NCBI RefSeq assembly: GCF_022802975.1 | Contig: NZ_JAFEVZ010000001.1 | Coordinates: 62,001-126,000 of the forward strand | DNA length: 64,000 nucleotides | Source of the DNA: Flavobacterium pectinovorum | GTDB lineage: Bacteria; Bacteroidota; Bacteroidia; Flavobacteriales; Flavobacteriaceae | Direction of reading: 5' to 3' | In this document: positions 16,634-24,675 of the stretch, piece by piece | Numbering within the stretch: the first letter of the stretch is position 1 | Layout: the number at the start of each line of letters is the position of its first letter | Notes under the pieces: model-generated | Seen by the model: only the letters and a program-made list of their open reading frames with translations | The model's database searches: none | What the model was told of the DNA's origin: nothing | Position numbers and translations under genes: made by a program

Positions 16634-16716
16634 GCCACAGATTTAAGGATTTAAAAAGATTATTCTTTAAACCTACTTGAAGCCCTTAATCAAAAAGAAT
16701 CTTTTTAATCTGTGGC
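16634..16716. repeat. GCCACAGATT palindromic repeat between binding-protein and permease genes
   Basis: GCCACAGATT (16634-16643) and AATCTGTGGC (16707-16716) are perfect 10-base inverted arms, and the inner AAAAAGATT / AATCTTTTT also pair. The element sits inside the operon and could act as a folded RNA between the two cistrons. Confidence 0.65.
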
Positions 16717-16754
16717 AAACTTTAAAATATTTTTCAAATTTAAATTTCAATATC

Positions 16755-17642
16755 ATGTCAGATAAAGATACATTAACACTAAGTGATATTACCGGTCAGG
16801 CTGAGGTTTTGACTTCGGAAACTATCAAGGATTCAGTAAAAAGTGAGAAACTTAAATTAATAATTAGTCAATTCGGAACCAAACTAAAATCGACTGTATT
16901 AGCCGGAATTGGAGTTCTTATTTTTATAGGCTTTTGGAGTTTACTCAGTAGTTATACCAAAGATGCCTTGCCGGGACCTTTAGCAACTTTTACGGTTTTA
17001 AAAGAAATGCTCAGTGATCCTTTTTACGATTATGGTCCGAATGACAAAGGAATCGGATTGCAGTTATTCAACTCAATAAAAACTGTTTTGTCAGGATTTT
17101 TATTAGGATCGTTAATTGCGATTCCTATTGGGATTTTGATGGGAGCGAGTACGATTTGCAAACAAATTTTCTATCCAATTGTACAGCTTTTAAAACCGGT
17201 TTCGCCTTTGGCGTGGTTTCCAATCGGGTTAGTGGTTTTTAAGGATACCGGAATGGCGACTATTTTTATTGTTTTTATTACTTCGCTTTGGTCTACTTTA
17301 ATCAATACTTCTTTTGGAGTGGCTTCGATTCCGCAGGATCATAAAAATGTGGCAAAAGCATTCGGATTTTCCAAAATGCGTTATTTAACCAAAATTTTAA
17401 TTCCGTATAGTTTGCCTCACATCATTACCGGATTGCGTTTAAGTATCAGTGTTGCCTGGTTGGTAATTGTTGCCGGAGAAATGCTTTCGGGAGGAGCAGG
17501 AATTGGATTTTTCGTATGGGACAGCTGGAATGCCCTGAGTTTGGAAAAAGTTATCTCAGCCATTATTATCATCGGAATTGTGGGATTATTATTTGATAAA
17601 TTATTCACTTTTATTGAGAGCAAAGTAGCGTATAAAGCCTAA
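16755..17642 (+). CDS. NrtB-type ABC transporter permease
   Basis: The 295-residue integral membrane protein has about six hydrophobic segments (LAGIGVLIFIGFWSLLSSY first, IISAIIIIGIVGLLFDKLF-like last) and the EAA loop (VAKAFGFSKMRYLTKILIPYSLPHIITGLRL), which docks the ATPase. The family is BPD_transp_1, NrtB/SsuC type. The frame is open upstream to a TTG at 16677, but those 26 extra residues would be encoded by the palindromic repeat at 16634-16716. The ATG at 16755 is therefore the better start. An extra soluble N-terminus of about 45 residues precedes the first helix. It works with the adjacent binding protein and ATPase to import nitrate or a related anion. Confidence 0.9.
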   Translation: MSDKDTLTLSDITGQAEVLTSETIKDSVKSEKLKLIISQFGTKLKSTVLAGIGVLIFIGFWSLLSSYTKDALPGPLATFTVLKEMLSDPFYDYGPNDKGIGLQLFNSIKTVLSGFLLGSLIAIPIGILMGASTICKQIFYPIVQLLKPVSPLAWFPIGLVVFKDTGMATIFIVFITSLWSTLINTSFGVASIPQDHKNVAKAFGFSKMRYLTKILIPYSLPHIITGLRLSISVAWLVIVAGEMLSGGAGIGFFVWDSWNALSLEKVISAIIIIGIVGLLFDKLFTFIESKVAYKA

Positions 17643-17647
17643 CAAGA

Positions 17648-17720
17648 AAGGTGCTGAGGTTCTAAGTGGCTAAGACACTAAGTTTTTTTCACTTGAAACC
17701 TGAAACTTGAAACTTTTCAA
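17648..17720. repeat. Phrase repeat within the nitrate-transport operon
   Basis: GGTGCTGAGGTTCTAAGTGG and CTAAGACACTAAG (inverted relative to about 3090-3120) are followed by ACTTGAAACCTGAAACTTG, which is the complement-type of the words at 8945-9025. The 98-base gap between permease and ATPase genes is filled by this material. Confidence 0.5.
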
Positions 17721-17740
17721 AAATTTAAAACTAAAACATC

Positions 17741-18547
17741 ATGAGTTATTTAGAAATAAAAAATTTAGAAATATCATTCCCAACCCCAAAAGGAAAATAT
17801 ATAGCTGTTCGCGATATTAATTTGTCTATCCAAAAAGGAGAAATCATCTCTATCATTGGGCATTCAGGCTGCGGAAAATCAACGATTATGAATGCTATTG
17901 GAGGGATGTTAACCCCAACCGGAGGTTCTGTTGAATTGGCCAGTGAAAAAATAAAAGGACCGGGACCAGATCGCGGAATCGTTTTCCAGAACTATTCGCT
18001 TTTGCCATGGCTGACGGTTGAAGAAAATATTTTTCAGGCTGTTGATTCGGTAATGAATATCTCTAAAAAAGAAAAACACGAAATCGTGATTCAGAACCTA
18101 AAAATGGTTAATTTATTTGAGCATAAAGATAAATTACCGGGACAGCTTTCGGGCGGGATGAAACAGCGTGTTGCCATTGCGAGAGCGTTTGCTATAAATC
18201 CCGGCGTATTGCTTTTAGATGAACCGTTTGGTGCTTTGGATGCCCTGACAAAAGGTTCTATGCAATTAGAGGTTTTAAAATTATGGAACTTAAACAACCG
18301 TGAAAAAACGATTGTTATGATTACACACGATATCGAAGAAGCGTTGTTTTTATCAGACCGAATTGTGGTTTTAAATAATGGCCCAGCATCTACTATTCGT
18401 GAAATCGTAGAAGTAAATTTACCAAGACCTAGAAACAAAATCGAAATTGTAAAAATGCCTGAATATATCGCTTTAAGAGACCGATTATTGCATTTGTTGA
18501 CAGATAAATTCTCTATCGAAGATATGGGAATGGTGTACAAAAGTTAG
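17741..18547 (+). CDS. NrtD/SsuB-type ABC transporter ATP-binding protein
   Basis: The 268 residues form one ABC ATPase domain: Walker A GHSGCGKST (about residues 43-51), a Q-loop in VFQNYSLLPWLTVEEN, the signature LSGGMKQRVAIARA, Walker B VLLLDEPFGALD and the switch histidine in MITHDIEEAL. The YSLLPWLTVEEN region is typical of the nitrate/sulfonate/taurine subfamily. The protein drives the permease encoded just upstream. In cyanobacteria the complex has two unequal ATPases, NrtC and NrtD; only one is found here, so it would act as a homodimer. Confidence 0.94.
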   Translation: MSYLEIKNLEISFPTPKGKYIAVRDINLSIQKGEIISIIGHSGCGKSTIMNAIGGMLTPTGGSVELASEKIKGPGPDRGIVFQNYSLLPWLTVEENIFQAVDSVMNISKKEKHEIVIQNLKMVNLFEHKDKLPGQLSGGMKQRVAIARAFAINPGVLLLDEPFGALDALTKGSMQLEVLKLWNLNNREKTIVMITHDIEEALFLSDRIVVLNNGPASTIREIVEVNLPRPRNKIEIVKMPEYIALRDRLLHLLTDKFSIEDMGMVYKS

Positions 18548-18730
18548 TTTTTAATTAAAAATCAATTTAAAACTTTGCAAAACAACAAAACAGACAATTG
18601 TTTCTTTGTCTATTGTTTTAATCAAATTTCATATTGATCCTTTTGATTTTCAAAAAAAAGGATCAATAGCCTCTGATCAGATGGAGGCATTTGAGTATGT
18701 CAAGGTCAATTAAAATATTGAAGTAAATAA

Positions 18731-18782
18731 AAAAAACCTCAATTTCTTTTTAAGTAATTTATAAAGACATTGAGGTTTTTTT
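18731..18782. terminator. Bidirectional terminator between ABC-ATPase and PAS genes
   Basis: AAAAAACCTCAAT (18731-18743) pairs with ATTGAGGTTTTTT (18769-18782) between convergent genes. Either strand ends in a T run. A second possible hairpin TTGATCCTTTT...AAAAGGATCAA lies just before it at about 18634-18666. Confidence 0.75.
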
Positions 18783-18797
18783 ATTATTTATTGAGAT

Positions 18798-19544
18798 TTA
18801 TTTTTCCTCATTAGCGAAGAAACCTGTAAAAAACCCTTTTTTCTTAATCTTAACAATGTCAGAAGTTTCTGTGTCTGAATTTTCAGAGACAGTTTTTTCA
18901 GCAACTTTTGAAGTGATAGCAGCTTCTGCATTATTTTCTACAGCTTCATTTTCATCTGAATTATTGGATTCCAAAATACCGCTGATGTATTCTACAAATG
19001 TTTCATTGCGTTCTTCCAGAAAGCCAATCAGATAATTTTCGCTGGCCACTACACCGCTTGCCTGTTCAATATGCAGCAGTTTTTTATATAATGTATTCAC
19101 TTTTTTCAAAGCTTTGCTCTCTTCTGATAAAGAATTCTGTCTGCTGGTATATGTGTACTCTCCGTTTTTATCTGTAGCCGTATTGATTTCATTGATTACC
19201 CAATAATATCGGCCTGTTTTTGCCATATTCTTAACCAGTGTGATAAAATCTTTACCTTCAGAAATAATTTCCCACATGATTTTAAATATTACTCTGGGCA
19301 TATCCGGATGTCGGGTAATGTTGCTGCTTTTGGTGATTAATTCAAAATCGTCATAACCGCATACATCAATGAATGCTTCGTTGGCATACATTATAATTCC
19401 TTTAGAATCGGTTTTACAAAGCAAAGTCTTTGTTTTGTCCCAAATTACTTCTCGGTCAGAAGGTGTTGGTCTTTGTGTCAATTCAAATACTTTATCATCT
19501 GAAGTCATAGGACTTATATTATATTTAGATTCTTCCGCTCCCAT
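18798..19544 (-). CDS. PAS-domain protein of the Aer type
   Basis: The 248 residues contain a single PAS domain (about residues 35-135) with GIIMYANEAFIDVCGYDDFELI, HPDMPRVIFKIMWEIISEGK and WVINEINTATDKNGEYTYTSRQ. This is the FAD-binding type found in aerotaxis receptor Aer. After it comes a helical stretch and then a low-complexity acidic segment (SNNSDENEAVENNAEAA). The last residues VKIKKKGFFTGFFANEEK are basic. There is no kinase, cyclase, HAMP or methyl-accepting domain, so the output is unknown. It lies next to and divergent from the ammonium channel gene, with the nitrate importer on the other side, which suggests a sensory role linked to nitrogen or redox state (inference). Confidence 0.8.
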   Translation of the reverse strand: MGAEESKYNISPMTSDDKVFELTQRPTPSDREVIWDKTKTLLCKTDSKGIIMYANEAFIDVCGYDDFELITKSSNITRHPDMPRVIFKIMWEIISEGKDFITLVKNMAKTGRYYWVINEINTATDKNGEYTYTSRQNSLSEESKALKKVNTLYKKLLHIEQASGVVASENYLIGFLEERNETFVEYISGILESNNSDENEAVENNAEAAITSKVAEKTVSENSDTETSDIVKIKKKGFFTGFFANEEK

Positions 19545-19906
19545 TTTCTTATTTTTTTAATCAATAAATATATCATTTTGGCTTATTGGCAAAATTAGTA
19601 TATTTTTTACAACTCTGTGTTTTTAAGAAGTATTTTTTAATCAATAAGCTAAAATTAACAAAAACGTAATATAATTCTCAGTTAAATGTGTTTTTTGATA
19701 AATATTTTCAATTTGTGTGTTTTTTGTGTATCTCATAATCTGACTACTTTTTTTATATGCCTAAATTATGGAATTGTTAAAATTAGCCTGTCTAAAAAAA
19801 GCAGATTACTGTTTTTAGACAGTTAATCCTGCTAAAAACCACCCTTTTTTGCGGTTAACGATCCTGTCTGTTTTTAACAAATAATTAATAAATCAATATT
19901 TTTGAA
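19545..19906. promoter_or_regulatory. Control region between PAS and amt genes
   Basis: No gene is seen. CTGTCTAAAAA (19788-19798) and TTTTTAGACAG (19812-19822) form a perfect 11-bp inverted repeat. Another CTGTCTGTTTTTA occurs at about 19864-19876. A TATTTTTG element at 19897-19904 matches the -7 consensus. If used, it would favour translation from the second ATG (19928) of the amt gene. Confidence 0.45.
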
Positions 19907-21232
19907 ATGAACTCAAAACAATATAACATGAAAAGAATTTTTTTAACATTGATTTTATTATTGGTAATGATTGTACCTATTTTTTCTAATTTAATTTTTG
20001 TCGATCAGGTCATTCCTGTCTCTACTCCCAAGTTCGATTCCGGGGATACAGCCTGGATGATTGTTGCGAGTGTCTTAGTATTATTGATGACCCCGGGACT
20101 TGCTTTTTTTTACGGAGGTTTAGTGGGTAAAAACAGTGTAATTACAACTATGCTGCAAAGTTTTTTGGCTATGGTTGTGATCGCTGTCTTATGGTTAATC
20201 GTAGGGTACAGTTTAAGTTTTGGTCCTTCTATTAGAGGAATTATCGGAGACCCGACTACCCATTTCTTTTTTCAGGGCGTTGGCATACAATCCAGCTGGA
20301 TTTTATCGCCCACTACACCATTGATTATTTTTGCAGTTTATCAAATGATGTTTGCCATTATTACGCCTGCCTTAATTTCAGGTTCATTTGCAGAACGTAT
20401 CAACTTACTGCCTTATATATTATTTATCGCTTTGTTTTCATTATTTGTGTATGCTCCAATTGCACACATGACCTGGCATCCTGACGGATTCTTTTTTAAA
20501 CTGGGAGTTTTGGATTTTGCCGGAGGTACCGTTGTACATATGAGTGCTGGCTGGGCGGCATTAGCAGGAGCCATCTATTTAGGAGAACGAAAACTGCATG
20601 TGTCTAAAGCAGAGCAGGTTCCGTATGTACTTTTAGGAACAGGAATTTTATGGATTGGATGGCTGGGTTTCAACGGAGGCTCGGCCTTAGCGGCAAATGG
20701 TCTGGCGGCACAAGCCATAGCCAATTCGGTTGTAGCTGCTGCAGCGGGCGGATTTGCCTGGATGTTTCTGGATAAAATCAGAGGGTATGAAATCACTGCT
20801 GTCGAAACCTGTCTGGGAATTCTGGTTGGTTTAGTAGCCATTACACCTGCTTCCGGTTATGTAAGTATTGAACATGCCGTTTCGATAGGCTGTATTGCCA
20901 GCATCATCAGTTATATTATTGTGAGTGAATTCAAAATCATCAACGATGCACTGGATGTATTTGGGTGTCATGCCTTAGGTGGAATTTCAGGGATGTTATT
21001 GACAGGAGTTTTTGCCAATAAAGCGATTAATCCTGGTATTACTGAGGCTGGTTTGTTATTTGGAGGTTCAACATTAATCGTAAACCAGATTATTGCCATA
21101 GTAATCGTTTCTGTATTTTCTTTTGCGGTTTCTTATTTACTATTTATTATCGTCAATGCTATTTCACCTATTAAAGTAAGTGAACAACAGGAAATTGATG
21201 GATTGGATGGTAACCAGTTCATTAATAAATAA
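19907..21232 (+). CDS. amtB: Ammonium transporter (Amt/AmtB)
   Basis: The 441-residue membrane protein conducts ammonium/ammonia. It has a leader-like first hydrophobic segment (MKRIFLTLILLLVMIVPIF), then the Amt core: DTAWMIVASVLVLLMTPGLAFFYGGLV, SGSFAERI, HMTWHPDG with the loop before DFAGGTVVHMSAGWAAL (conserved Asp and pore His), GTGILWIGWLGFNGGSA and the late DVFGCHALGG with the second pore His. No adjacent glnK is visible, although P-II genes often accompany amtB. The alternative start at 19928 removes seven residues and gives a more ordinary signal sequence; a -7-like box at 19897 supports it. Confidence 0.95.
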   Translation: MNSKQYNMKRIFLTLILLLVMIVPIFSNLIFVDQVIPVSTPKFDSGDTAWMIVASVLVLLMTPGLAFFYGGLVGKNSVITTMLQSFLAMVVIAVLWLIVGYSLSFGPSIRGIIGDPTTHFFFQGVGIQSSWILSPTTPLIIFAVYQMMFAIITPALISGSFAERINLLPYILFIALFSLFVYAPIAHMTWHPDGFFFKLGVLDFAGGTVVHMSAGWAALAGAIYLGERKLHVSKAEQVPYVLLGTGILWIGWLGFNGGSALAANGLAAQAIANSVVAAAAGGFAWMFLDKIRGYEITAVETCLGILVGLVAITPASGYVSIEHAVSIGCIASIISYIIVSEFKIINDALDVFGCHALGGISGMLLTGVFANKAINPGITEAGLLFGGSTLIVNQIIAIVIVSVFSFAVSYLLFIIVNAISPIKVSEQQEIDGLDGNQFINK

Positions 21233-21261
21233 TTTTTTGCCCTGCTTCATTTACTGGTAAG

Positions 21262-21305
21262 GCCATTATTTATCATTGTTACTGATGATAAATAATGGCT
21301 TTTTG
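21262..21305 (+). terminator. Terminator after amtB
   Basis: GCCATTATTTATCA (21262-21275) and TGATAAATAATGGC (21286-21299) form a perfect 14-bp stem followed by TTTTTG. Confidence 0.85.
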
Positions 21306-21471
21306 TTTGAGAAGATGGAATGCGGATAAAACGGATTCGGGCATTTTTTTTTTTTGATATTAGCCTTTTTCAAATGAGTGAAAAATAAATACTCAAAAAA
21401 ATATAATTAAATTCCCCTTTGCTTTAACCTAAAAACAAGTTTAAAAAAGTAAAAATATATCACCCCTGCAT

Positions 21472-21846
21472 TCATTTCTCACCTATGTTTTTTGGGTAAA
21501 CAGATTTTCTATAATCAGTGCCCCATTTTGCCAATTCATCAATAAGAGGCAAAAGAGTTTTTCCGTACTCAGTAATGGAATATTGAACCGTAATGGGTTT
21601 TGTGTTCATTACTGTTCTGCTCACTAAATTATTTATTTCTAAATCTTGAAGTTCTTTGGACAGCATTTTGGTTCCTATTCCATTTATTTCTCTCAACAAG
21701 TCCATGAAACCCAATGTATTTCCTTCAATGAGTGTCCCTAAAATATGAAATTTCCATTTACCAGACAATAAACTCATTGCATCACTTATGGCCCTCATTC
21801 TTACTTGACAAACTTGTGTTGAATTTATTTGAGCGTTCTTTTTCAT
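21472..21846 (-). CDS. HxlR-family winged-helix regulator
   Basis: The 124 residues form a MarR-like winged helix of the HxlR group (MSLLSGKWKFHILGTLIEG, then LLREINGIGTKMLSKELQDLE as recognition helix and VQYSITEYGKTLLPLIDEL). C13 near the N-terminus (STQVCQVRM) is at the position used as a redox switch in HypR/YodB-type members, so sensing of electrophiles or disulfide stress is possible (inference). It is divergent from the SnoaL-like and DsbA-like genes, with a 20-bp perfect inverted repeat between, which is presumably its operator. Confidence 0.92.
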   Translation of the reverse strand: MKKNAQINSTQVCQVRMRAISDAMSLLSGKWKFHILGTLIEGNTLGFMDLLREINGIGTKMLSKELQDLEINNLVSRTVMNTKPITVQYSITEYGKTLLPLIDELAKWGTDYRKSVYPKNIGEK

Positions 21847-21875
21847 TTTATGAATTATTTACACTGCTAAATTAT

Positions 21876-21919
21876 CCTTTTAGATATTAGTTTCCAAGAG
21901 GAAACTAATATCTAAAAGG
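21876..21919. promoter_or_regulatory. 20-bp perfect inverted-repeat operator
   Basis: CCTTTTAGATATTAGTTTCC (21876-21895) and GGAAACTAATATCTAAAAGG (21900-21919) are perfectly inverted around AAGA. The repeat lies in the divergent region of the HxlR-type regulator and its putative target operon. Downstream are GTACA-N5-TGTAC (21935-21949) and the -7 element TAATTTTG (21952-21959) for the plus-strand genes. Confidence 0.8.
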
Positions 21920-21989
21920 AAACCCGTAGCTAATGTACATTCAGTGTACTTTAATTTTGTCCTAAATTAATAACAATTAAATTAAAAAA

Positions 21990-22469
21990 ATGAAAAACAC
22001 AATTAACAAAACGGCAGGAATGATTTTATTGACATTAAGTCTAATAACATTAAAGGTAAATGCGCAAAATAACAAAAGCAAAGAAGTTGAAATCATAAAC
22101 ACAATGCTTCAGGCATTTGGGACAGGGAACATGGAAGCTTTAAAATTAACACTTTCAGAATCTACTATTTGGAACTACAATGGCAGTGAACTTATTCCTT
22201 ATTCGGGTACTTATAAAGGTAAAAATGAAGTTGTAAAATTTATTAGTAATATTGTTTCAAATGTTGAAATTCTTGATTTTAAGGTTGAACAAATTTTAAA
22301 CAATGGAAAAACGGTTGTTGTTCTTGGTTCTGAAAAACAAAAAAATTAAAAAAACGGAGAAATTTTGGAGCAAAAATGGGTACAGGTTTACACGGTTGAA
22401 GAAGGTTTAATTACAAGAATGGAAGAATATGCCAACACTGCGTATGCTGAAAAATTGTTCAAAAAATGA
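21990..22469 (+). pseudogene. SnoaL/NTF2-like secreted protein, interrupted by an in-frame stop
   Basis: The frame codes a signal peptide (about residues 1-25, ending VNAQ) and a SnoaL-like domain (EVEIINTMLQAFGTGNMEAL, WNYNGSELIPYSGTYKGKNE). It meets TAA at 22347-22349 after residue 119. The same frame continues without gap for another 39 codons (KNGEILEQKWVQVYTVEEGL... ending AEKLFKK) to TGA at 22467-22469. This restores the normal SnoaL C-terminus and overlaps the next start by ATGA. No frame change is involved, so a single base substitution explains it. The 119-residue product would lack the last beta-strands of the barrel. A sequencing error or a recent inactivation are both possible. 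Confidence 0.8.
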
Positions 22470-23464
22470 TATTAAAAACAATAATGACATTAATTGTGCT
22501 TTGCAATATTAGCTGTCAGTCTCAAACCAATAACAAAATGAAAGAAAAAAATAACAATCCACTTTTATGTGATCCTGAAAAAGGTATCTGCGAAATGCCT
22601 GTAAATGACAAAACCAAAAACGGCACACACTCTTTTGAACACAATAAACCTGTGAAAATCATTTATTTTACAGACCCTATTTGTTCTTCCTGCTGGGGTA
22701 TTGAACCGCAGCTGCGAAAACTAAAACTGGAATACGGAAATAATATTGATATTGAATACCGCATGGGAGGACTTTTACCGGACTGGAGTTACAACAGTGG
22801 CGGGATAAGCAAACCTTCGGATGTGGCACAACATTGGGACGAAGTAAGCCGTTATTATGATATGCCGATTGATGGTGATGTCTGGATTGAAGATCCTCTA
22901 AGTTCTTCTTATCCTCCTTCTATTGCATTTAAAGCCGCTCAGATGCAGGATGAATCAAAGGCGGTATCGTTTTTAAGAAGAATACGGGAAATGGTTTTCA
23001 TCGAAAAGAAAAATATTGACAAATGGGAGTATTTGGCATTAGCCGCCAGCAAAACCGGTTTAGATGTTACAAAGTTAAAAACAGATTACGACACTAAAGC
23101 CAAAATGCTTTTTGAAGAAGATTTAGCATTAGCAAAAAAACTGGGAGTAAGAGGTTTTCCAACTTTGTTTTTTATTGACAGCCTGAATAATGAGCAGACC
23201 GTTTATGGCTTTAAGCCGTATCAGACCTTTGAAGATGCTGTACTGACTGCATTTCCAAAGGCAGAAAAAAATAAATTTGATACCTCATGGACAGGCTTAT
23301 TCCACAAATACTCTTCTTTGACTGTAAAAGAATTTTCGGAATTATCGGGGTTATCACGAAAAGAGAGCGAAATACTTTTGCAAAAACTGACTGACGAAGC
23401 AAAACTTCATAAAACAACAACTAAAAATGGTTCGATCTGGTCAGTTAAAAATACCAAGTTCTAA
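22466..23464 (+). CDS. DsbA/SpxH-like thioredoxin-fold protein with C-terminal winged-helix-like region
   Basis: The 332 residues hold a DsbA-like thioredoxin fold (about 60-270) with the active-site-like CSSC in YFTDPICSSCW and the cis-proline loop GVRGFPTLFF. This subfamily includes SpxH/YjbH (ClpXP adaptor) and FrnE. From the ATG at 22466 the N-terminus looks like a lipoprotein signal (LCNISCQSQ, lipobox Cys17). An in-frame ATG at 22538 gives a start MKEKNNNPLLCDPEKG, typical of cytoplasmic SpxH-like proteins. The last 55 residues (LTVKEFSELSGLSRKESEIL...GSIWSV) look like a winged helix, which argues for a cytoplasmic location. The first ATG overlaps the stop of the SnoaL-like gene, so both are one operon under the HxlR-type regulator. 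Confidence 0.82.
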   Translation: MILKTIMTLIVLCNISCQSQTNNKMKEKNNNPLLCDPEKGICEMPVNDKTKNGTHSFEHNKPVKIIYFTDPICSSCWGIEPQLRKLKLEYGNNIDIEYRMGGLLPDWSYNSGGISKPSDVAQHWDEVSRYYDMPIDGDVWIEDPLSSSYPPSIAFKAAQMQDESKAVSFLRRIREMVFIEKKNIDKWEYLALAASKTGLDVTKLKTDYDTKAKMLFEEDLALAKKLGVRGFPTLFFIDSLNNEQTVYGFKPYQTFEDAVLTAFPKAEKNKFDTSWTGLFHKYSSLTVKEFSELSGLSRKESEILLQKLTDEAKLHKTTTKNGSIWSVKNTKF

Positions 23465-23514
23465 TACCATCTGTTATGTTAATTAAATAAATGCCAAAGT
23501 GAAAGCTTCGGCAT

Positions 23515-24654
23515 TTATTTAATTATTTTAACAGCAATTCTTCTGTTTTCTTTTCTATTGGTTTCGTTATCATTTTTGAACAAAGGAAATTCCTGCCCAT
23601 AGCCTTTTGTGGAAATTCTATCTTCTGAAATTTTTAATTTAACCAGTGCGTCTTTTATGGAATTTGCTCTTTTCAAACTCAACGTTTCATTGCTTTTGGG
23701 ATTTCCTAAATTATCGGTGTAACCTGCAATTTCTATTTTGGTTTTTGGAAAAGAAGATAAAATCAGAGCAATGTTGGTTATTTGTTCTTCAGAATCAATA
23801 AAATACGAAGGGGCTCTGTCTTTAAAATGAATTCTGTCTAAAACAATCCAGTATCCTGAACCATTGAGACTGTTGGAATTATCGAGAATAAAATCCAGAA
23901 TGGCTTTCTCACTGCCTTTTTCCGGTATGGTAATAATATCGTCACTTGGCAGCATATAATCGATATAGTCGCCGAGTTTGTTAATATCTTTAAATTCGAT
24001 GTTTTGAGGCTGTTTTTCGGCATCGATAGTGGTTTCTGTTGCGGTTGTTCCTTGTCTGGAACCTGTCATAAAAAACAAGGATAAGCCCACCAGAAGTATG
24101 GCTGCTATGGCAAAAACCATTTTTTTGGACAAACCAGGCTTAGCGGTTTCTTCTATTTCTTTTTCCTGAATATCCTGTTCGGGTTCTTTCTCTGTTACTT
24201 CGTCTTCAAAATGAGATTTGATGTGGGCTTTGTCTATTTTTTGTTCAACAAAATAACAAATTACTACAATAATCGACATCTTAAAGATTCTTTCAGCAGA
24301 ATCTAATTTAATGAAGGTTTTTTGAGCAATAGACTCCGTGATAGTATTCAAATCAAGCGAAAAATTCAATTCAAAATTTTCACTAAGCTCATCCAATGAA
24401 GTATCATTGGTTAAAACAGCAGGGATATTCTGGATTATATTTTCATGGGTATTTCTTATCTTATAGGCATCTTTATAAAACAAGTCTATTTTGAAGCTAT
24501 CGGTAGTATCAATTATTTTTTTTACAATTATTTCTAAAGACAAATCAATAGCTTTGGATACACTATTTTCAAATTCGTCCAAATATTTGCTTGATTCATT
24601 GATATTGTAATTGCTGACAGACCTTTTTAGAATTTGAATTTGTTTTGAATACAT
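23515..24654 (-). CDS. OmpA-domain protein with cytoplasmic N-terminal region and one membrane segment
   Basis: Of the 379 residues, about 1-175 form a charged helical region without a signal peptide, ending in an acidic stretch (EDEVTEKEPEQDIQEKEIEE). A single membrane segment follows at about 179-197 (MVFAIAAILLVGLSLFFMTG). The last 120 residues are an OmpA-type peptidoglycan-binding domain (IEIAGYTDNLGNPKSNETLSLKRA, STKGYGQEFP, NRRIAVKI). The protein should sit in the inner membrane with its OmpA domain in the periplasm. The N-terminal region is not recognised. It is the second gene of a pair with the coiled-coil protein upstream (gap 21 bases), probably forming one envelope complex. It resembles parts of secretion or motor assemblies, but no other genes of such systems are present. 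Confidence 0.85.
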   Translation of the reverse strand: MYSKQIQILKRSVSNYNINESSKYLDEFENSVSKAIDLSLEIIVKKIIDTTDSFKIDLFYKDAYKIRNTHENIIQNIPAVLTNDTSLDELSENFELNFSLDLNTITESIAQKTFIKLDSAERIFKMSIIVVICYFVEQKIDKAHIKSHFEDEVTEKEPEQDIQEKEIEETAKPGLSKKMVFAIAAILLVGLSLFFMTGSRQGTTATETTIDAEKQPQNIEFKDINKLGDYIDYMLPSDDIITIPEKGSEKAILDFILDNSNSLNGSGYWIVLDRIHFKDRAPSYFIDSEEQITNIALILSSFPKTKIEIAGYTDNLGNPKSNETLSLKRANSIKDALVKLKISEDRISTKGYGQEFPLFKNDNETNRKENRRIAVKIIK

Positions 24655-24675
24655 TGATGGGATAGAGTATTAGGA

